Source of the DNA: Macrocystis pyrifera
Taxonomy: Eukaryota > Sar > Phaeophyceae > Laminariales > Laminariaceae
Length of the DNA stretch: 64,000 nt
Direction: 5' to 3'
Assembly (NCBI GenBank): GCA_031763025.1
Contig: JASSKH010000006.1
Coordinates: forward strand, 3,824,958 to 3,888,957
Shown: one piece after another, positions 55,540 to 64,000 of the stretch
Position numbering within the stretch: position 1 is the first letter of the stretch
Layout: every line of letters begins with the position of its first letter
Translations under genes and position numbers: made by a program
Notes under the pieces: generated by a model
The model's database searches: none
What the model was told of the DNA's origin: nothing
Seen by the model: only the letters and a program-made list of their open reading frames with translations

Positions 55540-56530
55540 TCAGATCCGGGTAGGTTCCAAGCCCCTAGATGGCTTTTCGAGCTGGGACCCCATCCCCTGA
55601 GTTACTTGCTGGGTCACGTGACTTTTTGAGCACCTAGAGCATGTGCCACGGAGCCCGGCCGGAGCCAACGCTTGCATCGTACGTGCCACGCCGCCCCAAC
55701 TGCGGGCCCCGCAGCAGGAAGCACGAGAAAATACCCGCGGCCAAACGAGAAAAGTGAACTTTTCCGGAAAGAAACGCCATTTGGCACAAAGTAATATAAT
55801 AAGATAGATGGTACTGATTGTGGTTGGGTGGATTGAATTCGTCAAGGATTAGGTCAATGGCAGGCACTATACTCGTAGAGGTGGTCGACCACATCCGAGG
55901 CTAGATAAGTTCGGGCCACCGACCATTCGTTTCGAAGGGAAACCCGAGAAGTAGAGGTACTGGTGAGGTTCAGAGATCTGCGCGGCAGGCCGTGGGATGA
56001 CCTGTCCTGCCAGTGAGTTTCCCTTTCCGAGTCACAGATAATAATACATGGAAAGTCGAAAGCACCCCGCCTTCAGATCCAAGCGTAAACCTTCGTTCAA
56101 TCGAAGTAGTACTACACGAAAACAAACAAACAAATCAGCTGCGAGATCGAAGGTTTGTCGACACTTGTCTGTTGCAAGCGGCGTGTACTGCTTCAGTCTA
56201 ACATATACTTCTACATATATTACTTCGTACCAAATGGCCGTTTTTTCCGCAATAACAGTAATTATAATAATAGATAAATAGTAGTTCACTTTTTTTCTCG
56301 TTTGGCCGCATGTCTTTTCTTCCTGCTGCGGGGCGCCCAGGGGGGCGGCGTGGAAAATACGGTTCAAGCGTTGGCTCCGGCCGGGCTCCGTCGCACATGC
56401 TCTAGGTGATCAAAGTCACGTGACCCAGCAAGCAACTCAGGGGATGGGGTCCCACCTTCAAAATCCATTTAGGGGTTTGGAAACCCTCCCGGATCTTCGT
56501 GTTTTTAGCTGCAAAGATTTTGCAGGGCTT
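55540..56530. mobile_element. Inner foldback 2
   Basis: Left-arm segments (ctgggaccccatcccctgag, cttgctgggtcacgtgactt, gcatgtgccacggagcccgg) recur inverted at 56335-56515 (gggctccgtcgcacatgctc, gtcacgtgacccagcaagca, caggggatggggtcccacc). The centre at 55849-56055 is the repeat shared with 50909-51110. Confidence 0.8.
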
Positions 56531-56534
56531 TTCG

Positions 56535-57410
56535 CGGGCCCGACCCGCGGGTCGGGTCACGGGGTGTTCAAAATGTCACGGGTCGGGTCGGCTCGGGTCG
56601 GGTCAGGAAGCGTTCAAAATCTCACGGGTCGGGTCGGGTCGGGTCAGGAGGTTTTCAAATCTCACGGGTCGGGTCGGGTCAAGAGTTTTTCAAATCTCAC
56701 GGGTCGGGTCGGGTCGGGTCAAGAGGACCTAGGTGATGAAAAGCTCACGGGTCAGGTCAGGTCATGGCCCGCGAGAAACGGGTCAATCGCGGGTCGGGCC
56801 AGCGTGACCCTCGAGTTCTTTTTTGCTGACCCGCGGGTCGGACCCGCGCATCCGGCCCGCGGATCCGACACTCAAAGTATTTCCCGCTCTCTTACCCAAA
56901 GGCTTTTCTCGTACAAATACCCAATAATAGTCCTTTGGTATCTTGTTCAAACATGAAAACACTGTCAAAATCCATATACGCATGCCCGCATCCACTAACA
57001 CCCACTACAGCCAGGCCACATATCGCTTGTGGGCACAAAAGTGAATATTAAATTGATTTTGAAGTGTCGACCCATGGGCCGGATCCGCAGGTCGGACCTG
57101 CGGGTCAAGATAAATAGTCTCGCGGGTCAAGGTGACCCGACCCGCATGAAACCCGTGTCTCACGGGTCAATCCGAAGGTGGCGGGTCGGGTCGGATCGGG
57201 TCAGGAAGTTTTGAAATCTCGCGGGTGGGGTCGGGTCGGGTCAGGATATTTTTACAATCTCACAGGTCGGGTCGGGTCGGGTCAACAACTTTTTTAATCT
57301 CGCGGGTCGGGTCGGGTCGGGTCGGTTCAAGAGGCTTTCAAAATCTCGCGGGTCGGGTCGGGTCAGCTGACCCGACCCGACCCGACCCGACCCGTGAGAT
57401 TTGACCTGAC
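56535..57410. repeat. GGGTC arrays in opposed orientation
   Basis: Runs of gggtcgggtcgggtca separated by modules such as ttttcaaatctcac or tttcaaaatctcgc occupy 56535-56770 and 57178-57362. At 57366-57400 the complementary cccgacccgacccgacccg closes the array as a hairpin. Confidence 0.9.
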
Positions 57411-57679
57411 CCGCGAAAAGCCCTGAGATTTTGTTCTTCTCACTTCTTCTTGCTGCAACTGCAACAACAGCACACAGCAGTGTTGCTCGAGCTCATACTG
57501 CTCGAGCTGCAACAGTAAAACAACAGCAACAACAGACTGCTCGAGTCGAGTGTTGCTCACACTGGGTGCTGCTGCTCTGCCGCTGAGTGCTCGTGTGCCC
57601 GTGGCTGCTTGGCCACGTCGTGCTCGTGTTGTTCATCTCGTGCTCGTTGCGCTTGAGCAATCGAGTGATGTGGCCCCGT

Positions 57680-59160
57680 GTCTTTTTTTTTTTTGCGGTG
57701 CAATAGGCTTGGACACCTATACTCATCATGTTCGTGTGCTCGAGTGCTGCTCGAGCAGTACGCAACAGTACAAGAACAACAACAACAGGGCGTACGAGTG
57801 CTGCTTGAATCGAGTGTTGCTCGAGTGCTGCTGAGTGTTGCTGCTGCAGTTGCTGCTGAGTGCTCGTGTGCGTGACTGCTTGGCCACAAGACGCGAGAAA
57901 AGGCTGCATCCACCACGCACCTACATACCTGGTAGCATTTGTTTTAGTATTTCAGTGCGATTCATCATTTATCGGATCTTTGTACCACGTATTGCGTTGA
58001 GTGTAGTAGCCGAGTGTTCACTGCCCTTTGTACAGTGTGCCCGTGCCACACGGTTTGGTTATTATTCTGTTACTACTCCTGTTGTTGCTGCCGCTACTGC
58101 TACACACCATCACGGTATAGCTGCTACTGTTGCTGGCACAGGTTGCCTTTCTTGCTGCTACCCTTATTTTATTTTGCCCGTGCCACGCGGTTGCTTATCT
58201 TGCTGCTCCTGTTGTGGCTGCCGCTGTTAACAGTTGCTACACACTGCTGCGCACAATCACGGTACAACAGCTGCAGATCACACAGATTCCACTTAGCCTG
58301 AAGATTACACGTAGGTACAGAATACACACATCAAGTTCCCACTCACGTAAACACATGTGAAATATCTACCTCATACAGACCCCATCCCGGCTAAACATGC
58401 TTAAAGCAAGTGTGAAGTATCCAGATTTTATAGATCTTCCAGATCATACAGAAATCCTGCAAATCGTACAGACCGCATCCCGGTTAAGATGTACAGATCA
58501 TACAGACCACACAGATTCCAATCAGGTATAGATCATACAGATCCTGCAGAATACACATAGGTACAGACTACACAGATCAAGTCCCCACTCAGGTACACAC
58601 GTGTGCAACATCTACCTCATACAGACCCCATTCCGGCTAAACATGCTGAAAGCAAGTGTGAAGTATCCAGATTTTATAGATCCTCCAGATTCTGCAGATA
58701 ATACAGATCCAACCCGGTAAAGATGTACAGATCACATTGTCGTTCTTCTCTTCTCTCTGCCTCTGAACAAATCCATCCATTTAGTTTCCGTCGATAGAGC
58801 CCATGACTACAAATAATTAATTCCGTCGGTTGTGAACAAAACAGGCATCTCACGCGAATTTATACTGCACTTTCGTGGTCGCTGCTCACCCCGCACCCGA
58901 TTACGACGCACTGCGACAACTGCTCGACGCTCCATGCCTCCCATGCACCAAGACATGCGAGAGCATCGAAGGCTAGAAGACTACTACCCTTCATTTTTAT
59001 CAACATAAAAGTACTACTGTAACCCATGACTCATGTTACTCCGAGACCATTTTTACTCAAACCGGAGGTGCGAGGGTTTTACCTGCGTCTCCCTTTTCAA
59101 CTTGCGACACCCCCCGGATTCCATGCCACCCACATCCCGAGGGGAAACTTGCATATACAT
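57680..59160. repeat. Right arm of the giant foldback
   Basis: It is the inverse of 51410-53820, including cagtgcgattcatcatttat at about 57954, the actgctacacaccatcacgg segments and the inverted GATCT array at 58290-58740. Apparent ORFs here are by-products. Confidence 0.75.
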
Positions 59161-59169
59161 ATACCATGA

Positions 59170-60089
59170 TCACACCCCTTGTAAAGTGCTCACGGAAAAG
59201 TCCCGGTGATTTTCCAGGCAGTATTCCGACACGTGGCGGCTATAAAAAGACGGCGACCAAGGTTGACGTGATGTATTGCCTCCACCGGTCTCTTCGCTTC
59301 AATAAAAATCTAGGAATACTCCGGTAATTATCCCATCCCTATAGCCAACAGGCTGCAATCATATCGTACCAGGTACGCCTATGTATACGTAACGGTAACA
59401 CGAATTCTTGGACCTTTCGGTGGAAATGCATCCTCCCCCCTCATCCTGTATACCTGTGTCGCGTTATCAAATTACTGCTGTAGTAGTCAGAGGGTAAAAC
59501 ATGTTGACACTAGTATTCATCGTCTGGCGGCTTCTTCTTGAACGGAGCCCCAACTTTCCCCCCCCCCTCAACCTCCCCCGCCTCCACCTTCCGAAAACAA
59601 ACACAAACCAATCATATGAGCAGCTGGAGGTCGGAGGAGTCTGACAGCGAAGGGGGGGGGGGGGGGGTTCTTCTTATACCGTACACCAAAAACATTTAGG
59701 GAGAACAAAGCATAGTTCAACACCCCCCTCTGCCCCCCTTGCCCTCCCCTCTATTATATAACTGGTATATATATTGGTTGGGTTGGTGTCGGTTGGTGAC
59801 GACGCTGTAAAACACGCCTCTCACTGCGTGAGCTAGACAGCCAGGGTACCGTTTTCGTTTTTTTTTTTTTTTTTTTGGCGGTTACCACGGCTGACGGTCA
59901 AGTTAGATCATTTTTGTGCGGGGATAACCTTCACTCCGCACAAGGGGGACGATCGTATCACGTAGTGTGTACATGGTGAGGCACCCACGAGGCAGATACA
60001 TAGTAATCCCATTGCTGTCTCTGGAAGTGGCCACACCAGAAATTAAATCAATTCATTGATGCTGTCATCCATATGCAAAAGCCGCCTCT
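59170..60089. other. Unassigned region
   Basis: It has a C-rich patch at 59545, a G17 run at 59655 and T22 at 59857. No gene is supported. Confidence 0.4.
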
Positions 60090-60285
60090 AAAGCGGTTCT
60101 TAGTAGGATGCAGCTCACCCTTCATGCGACTCGCCCAAAACCTCACGGCGCTTCGCGCTTGGTGCAAGCAATGTCTGCTTGGTTGGTGAAAACCCGACGT
60201 GCTCCGTCTCGGCATTGTAGAGATGCGAGGGTCTATGGTCGTATGACTACGGCCATGCATGACAATAAGTACCCCCCCCCCCCCC
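60090..60285 (+). repeat. Poly(C)-ending SINE-like repeat, third copy
   Basis: It runs from aaagcggttcttagtaggat to gacaataagta followed by about 15 C and matches the 23319 copy over its full length with roughly 90 percent identity by eye. Confidence 0.82.
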
Positions 60286-61129
60286 ATGCCGGCGATGCCT
60301 CTACACACAGAAATCCTGCCCGACGTAATCAATCGAATGTATCAGATTAAATGGCCCACCCCTGTGCTTAACTCCTGTCAGATCGGGAAAGGTACTATAG
60401 CAAAAACAAACAAATCAAGTGAAACAGCCGCGAGGAGAAAATCTCTGAGTTTCCCCGCGCACCCCACCCCTCCGGCAAATCATGTCTCCTCTTGGCTCAG
60501 TCCGCCTCCGTGTCATGGTTGTCCGGAAACAAATGCACTTGGGGTTTGGAGCGTATCAGGTGACCCCGGATGACGGCCTGTACCCTGACCACGCCGCGCT
60601 CTAAGAGAGCCTGCTCTTGAACCTCCCGCACGTTTTCCCTCCACTCCTATCAGGTTTCGGAGGGGGGCATTGTTTCGGTTCGTTTTAGGTTTCAAAATTG
60701 TTTTCCGTTAACTCCGTTTTCGTTTCGGTGATCAAAGCTTGTTGCGAGGTTTAGATACTCCCCTGATCGATCGATATGCCATTCGGTAGGCCCTTCGGGA
60801 CGTAGGTACGTCGGTCGGTCGCGCGTGCGTAGTGTACAGCGGTAGGGAGCATAACAGTGGTGGTAGTCGAGTTTCGTGACCGTTCGAAGCGATAGCGCTT
60901 GATAGATGGGTAATGTTGCGGAGGGGGAAGGAGGGGGCGGGGGGGGGGGGGGGAAGGCGAACCGGGGGGCGGGGGGCGGGGCGAGAGTGGCTTAGGGTGT
61001 TTGTTGAGCTGTTGCGCAGGCATAGGACCAGGGCCATGCATGACATGATTACGCCCTCTCCCGAACCCTGTAGCTCCCGTCGCCCTCCTCCCGCCCTTTA
61101 CCCATGTACCACGATTAATCTACAGATAA
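60286..61129. other. Intergenic region downstream of the channel gene
   Basis: It includes a G-rich patch at 60910-60985 and no supported ORF. The 3' UTR of the minus-strand channel gene should begin at its right edge. Confidence 0.4.
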
Positions 61130-61376
61130 TTATCTGGAATAACCCCCCACCTTGGTCGTGCTTGCCGTGGTAGAGCCGCAGCAAGCCCTAAGGCAGCGCG
61201 TGTCGAGACGCAGCAGCGACAACTCCTTCCTAACAGCGTCGAGCACCCCCGCATGGCGCTTACAGACGCTGAACGCCAGGTGATCGCTGGCTGACACATT
61301 GGACACATTGGTCTCGTCGGCGTCTTCCGGCAGAGCGTGCTGAAAAACGTGCCTTGTAAGGCGCTCCATATTCTTC
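61130..61376 (-). CDS. Channel last exon and stop
   Basis: One base completes Arg, then KNMERLTRHVFQHALPEDAD and later CKRHAGVLDAVRKELSLLRL are encoded, ending KVGGYSR and TAA. An alternative donor at AAG|GTGGGG (about 61160) could extend the gene to the left. The exon is mixed-composition sequence, unlike the surrounding repeats. Confidence 0.6.
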
Positions 61377-63869
61377 CTGCTCGTGGAAAAGAAACACGGG
61401 GGGGTCAAGTCACTCAGGGTCAAGGCGAAGCGACTGAGAGAAAGAGAAGGGCTGCTCACACGGAAATGAATCCTCACGGTGGCTCTAGTTTATCCCTCCC
61501 TCATATCTCTCACGCTACGCATTTCTGCCTCTGTATCTCTCTGAGTTCCTGTCTGCCATTCTCTGTTCATCTGTGCCTATGCATCCGCCTCTTCGACCCT
61601 CCTCCCACGCCTTTCCCCCCGCTCTCTCCATATCTTTTCCCCCTACCCTCTTGCCTCCCTCTCCCCCTCTCTCCCAGCTCCAGCTCACCTTAATTCCCCA
61701 ATCTCGTTCAACAACGTCGCATGAGCGTTCACGGGCCTCTCGATGGAGCTCTGCTCGGGCTCCACCGCTGTTGCCCCCTAGATAAAAAATTAATGAAAGG
61801 TACAGAATGAGCACCAACAACATCCGCAAGCGTAGCAACAGCATCAACAACGTCACTACCAATACCAACACCAGCACGAGCATTAGCGGCGGCCTCAAAG
61901 AAACACATCGCCACTGCCACCACCACCACCACCACTACCCGCCACCTTGCCCCCACTTCCATCGCCACCACTATCACTACAACCACAACTACGACTACCA
62001 CCACCACCACCACCACCACCTCTAGTAGCATACTTACTTCCTCGCCGCAGATAACATCTGTCGCGGCTGCTCCAAGCCATCCCTTCAGCGTGATGTGTGA
62101 GCGCTTACCACTTCCCGGGGAAATGCTCCGAAACGTCTGGCGACAGCAAAGTCAATGGAGCCAAAACGCGTGCGCAGACACGATGCACGAACAATAGTCA
62201 GTAAAATACAATGAAACGATATGCGCAGAAGGAAGCAACTATATTCAGTGATTTGGTATTCGACCCTTCAAAGGTCAGCGCAGACCTTCTCCAACCTCAA
62301 ATAAAGTCAACACCAATCGCCAACGAGAAATACAGCAGAAGAGGCACACAACACCACCACTGCACTGCACCACTATCAGCGCTAGGTAGCGCCGACGCCA
62401 ACATCCCCAGCACGACCACCACCACCATCCTCACGACGGAGGCCATAACCAACACAAACGCAAACACCACCACCAGTACCTTATAAGTCACACCATCACT
62501 TAAAACAGATTTGGCATTCGAGCATAGATAACAGGAGAGCAAGAGTAGCCGCAACAGAGCGCCAAAAATCGCATCAACAAGGTCGGAATACACATGAAAG
62601 CATGAAGACCAACCAGTGCATCGGGCATTCATCAAATAAAATATGCGAGGGATCAAACCAAGCACACACGAAGACAACACAAAAACAACCAGCCCTACAC
62701 GAAAATAACATTAAGAAAGCAAATAAATACATCAACGACAAGCTAATGACGAAAACACAAGAGTGATACGTTGGTTAAGCTATTGTAACAGCTGACACAT
62801 TCTTAAGTCTACCATTAAACATATCCCTGGTATACGTTACGAGCACACAAAACATTGCCTCGCCTCGCTCCCCAGACGAGCACAGCCACTATCACTCGCC
62901 TCTCACCTTTTCTCTCTCCCGCTCGGACATGATCCCTTCCCATTTCACCAGGGCAGCGGCACGGTTCATCACCGCCTGCGCATTCGCCGCACTCACTACC
63001 TGCACCGCGGCAGCAGCAGAAGCAGTAGCAGAAGCGACGGAAACACCAGCAGCACCAGCACCAGGGGCGACAGCGGCGGCGGCAGCAGCAGCAGCGTCAA
63101 CAACGATAAACAACAAAGCAAGATCAAAAGCAAAGATAAAGTGTGCAAGTATAAATTCAAAAATAGAATGTCTACCTTATAGTATGATAGACAAGATTCA
63201 ACGAACCAACACGGCCAATGGTTTTCATTTCCTGTGGTTCGCTCCTGCTGCTCTGCGTGGCTTCCCACGACAGCAACGGCAATCTTGTTGGTATTTCGTA
63301 CGTTGATCGGTGTGTCGATATTTCTTCGTGATCATACCGACAAGCAGGCAGCAGCACAAAATACAAAAAAAGCCCAAAATAAACAAACACAACCGACAAA
63401 CCACACACACATGACGGGCACTACAGTAGAGGGGCAACTCAATTTGTTTCACACAGAAAACCGTAACCGCAAGAATACAACAACACCATACGGTTCGTGT
63501 TAAGCTGCTTAACTTTCCCCTCCGCCGCTTGCTTCCCCTCTTCTAACTGCTGCTGCTGCTGTGCGACTTTCCTGCCAAATTAAAATAAATCTACGTGACT
63601 GCTGGCGATGATCTTGACGAGTAGGCAAAAACACACAAAAACAACACGAAACACTGAATCACAAAGCAACAAATGATGTAGAAAATACGCCGTATGCCCT
63701 CCTTTAGTATTGACACTACAGTGAATTTGAGTACAACGTATTTTGCACTTCTTGCTTACTTGCCTCGGTGTACCGGTTCGTCAGGATGGCGACGAGCAGA
63801 TTGAGGTAGACAATGACCACCACCAGCATGAACGTCACGAACATCAGCACCCCCACGGTGTGCAGAAAC
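61130..63869 (-). CDS. TRP-like ion channel, 3' part of gene (S6 and cytosolic tail)
   Basis: Proposed exons, in reading order, are 63869-63760, about 63558-63514, 62999-62907, 62136-62038, 61777-61689 and 61376-61130. The first exon encodes HTVGVLMFVTFMLVVVIVYL then NLLVAILTNRYTE, a classic S6 pore helix of the Ion_trans/TRP superfamily. The rest is charged helix and coiled coil, for example NAHATLLNEIGELR joined to KNMERLTRHVFQHAL, ending in a TAA at 61130. Splice phases agree across all junctions if the first intron uses a GC donor. The pore loop and earlier transmembrane segments lie beyond the right edge. The subfamily (TRP, polycystin or other) and the ion are not determined. Confidence 0.78.
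61689..61777 (-). CDS. Channel tail exon
   Basis: The acceptor ttatctag gives GATAVEPEQSSIERPVNAHA and TLLNEIGEL, ending two bases into an Arg codon at AG|GTGAGC. Joined to the next exon, the heptad-like pattern LLNEIGELRKNMERL continues smoothly, which supports this frame over the other two. Confidence 0.65.
62038..62136 (-). CDS. Channel tail exon
   Basis: Thirty-three phase-0 codons read TFRSISPGSGKRSHITLKGW and LGAAATDVICGEE between acceptor gtcgccag and a perfect donor GAA|GTAAGT. It is too short to stand alone, and the phase match with both neighbours is the main support. Confidence 0.6.
62907..62999 (-). CDS. Channel tail exon
   Basis: Thirty-one codons read VVSAANAQAVMNRAAALVKW, then EGIMSEREREK, between acceptor ggtgcag and donor AAG|GTGAGA. 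An amphipathic helix with a conserved-looking Trp is typical of channel tails after S6. The upstream Ala run (GCN repeats at 63010-63100) could be part of the exon but is more likely intronic. Confidence 0.62.
63514..63558 (-). CDS. Channel tail exon with Gln repeat
   Basis: This short exon reads QQQQLEEGKQAAEGK before the donor AAA|GTTAAG. The acceptor lies inside a run of five CAG triplets, so the number of Gln residues could vary through tandem acceptors. A stronger-looking acceptor (tttggcag at 63572) would not keep frame with the proposed GC donor. The charged helix fits the region just after S6. Confidence 0.5.
63760..63869 (-). CDS. Channel exon with S6 pore helix
   Basis: Reading from the acceptor taccatacag, one base completes the previous codon, then FLHTVGVLMFVTFMLVVVIV YLNLLVAILTNRYTE follows: about 20 hydrophobic residues, an NLLVAI gate motif and a charged RYTE. 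Two donors are possible. One is GAGGCAA|GTAAGC at 63760; the other is GAG|GCAAGT at 63765, a textbook GC donor that gives phase 0 and joins properly to the next proposed exon. Confidence 0.8.
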
Positions 63870-64000
63870 CTGTATGGTAGATGGTTGTGATACACGGTAA
63901 GTCACCGCGTCGTGACGAACAACGGGACAATGAATCAGTCGAAGCCGATATCGAGATGGGGATCAGGATCGAGATTAAGATTGAATACCGATATTTCAAA

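Larger units (their letters stand above)
51410..59160. mobile_element. Giant nested foldback (about 7.7 kb)
   Basis: Outer arms at about 51410-53820 and 57680-59160 are inverted copies. The order of shared landmarks is tacaaggttccccttc, ctcggagtaaaatgagtca, agcagttgtcgcggtgcgtc, the ATCTGTATGATCTGCAGG arrays, gctgctgttgctgccgct segments, and gatccgataaatgatgaatc. Arms differ in length because of array expansion. Inside lie two smaller foldbacks (53820-55270 and 55540-56530) and opposed GGGTC arrays. No transposase was found. Confidence 0.75.

Noticed and set aside
62297-62680. 127-codon hydrophobic minus-strand ORF as an extra channel segment
   Set aside because: Its hydrophobicity comes from CCA/CAC-type repeats read as Val/Leu, and it has no splice sites in phase with neighbouring exons.

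Overview
The window is nuclear DNA from a eukaryote with large, intron-rich genes and abundant repeats. Long C or G homopolymers, GC-rich exons coding for Ala/Gly/Pro tracts, and kilobase introns full of small palindromic elements suggest a stramenopile, most likely a brown alga. That assignment is inference; no diagnostic marker was seen.

Two host genes can be supported. The first, on the + strand (about 14363-37742), is an ATG11/FIP200 (RB1CC1)-type autophagy scaffold. It has an N-terminal ubiquitin-like fold, an ATG11/ATG17-like helical region, a coiled-coil and low-complexity middle, and a well-conserved C-terminal claw domain. Exons were built by joining homologous blocks at GT-AG sites in matching phase. 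Only the 31.07-33.42 kb part is unresolved. The second, on the - strand (61130-63869, continuing past the right edge), encodes the pore-lining S6 helix and cytosolic coiled-coil tail of a TRP-like ion channel. A Cys-rich 375-residue ORF (6279-7406) and a short candidate first exon (2235-2378) are possible genes of unknown function.

Layout. 1-5.6 kb: foldback elements, a 260-bp MITE and a tRNA-derived repeat. 6.3-7.4 kb: Cys-rich ORF. 9.0-10.2 kb: two blocks of a minisatellite. 10.4-14.3 kb: mostly unassigned DNA, one MITE and a CAC/CAT microsatellite. 14.36-37.74 kb: ATG11-like gene, whose introns hold MITEs, poly(C) tracts and GATCT-rich arrays. 37.7-46 kb: microsatellites, a cluster of MITEs and a short-palindrome element. 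46-51.4 kb: tRNA-like repeats and a decayed retroelement-like stretch. 51.4-59.2 kb: a giant nested foldback of repeats. 60.1 kb: a SINE-like repeat with a poly(C) end. 61.1-64 kb: channel gene.

The main novelty is in the repeats: about twelve copies of a 90-110-bp palindromic MITE, a candidate SINE-like family ending in poly(C), an element built of iterated TTCCA/TGGAA palindromes with terminal inverted repeats, a nested foldback of nearly 8 kb with a recurring 14-bp palindrome and opposed GGGTC arrays, and a strongly over-represented 9-mer TACCTGGTA. The ATG11-like gene also has an unusual ubiquitin-like domain split by a low-complexity insert. No operon-like or CRISPR-like system is present.
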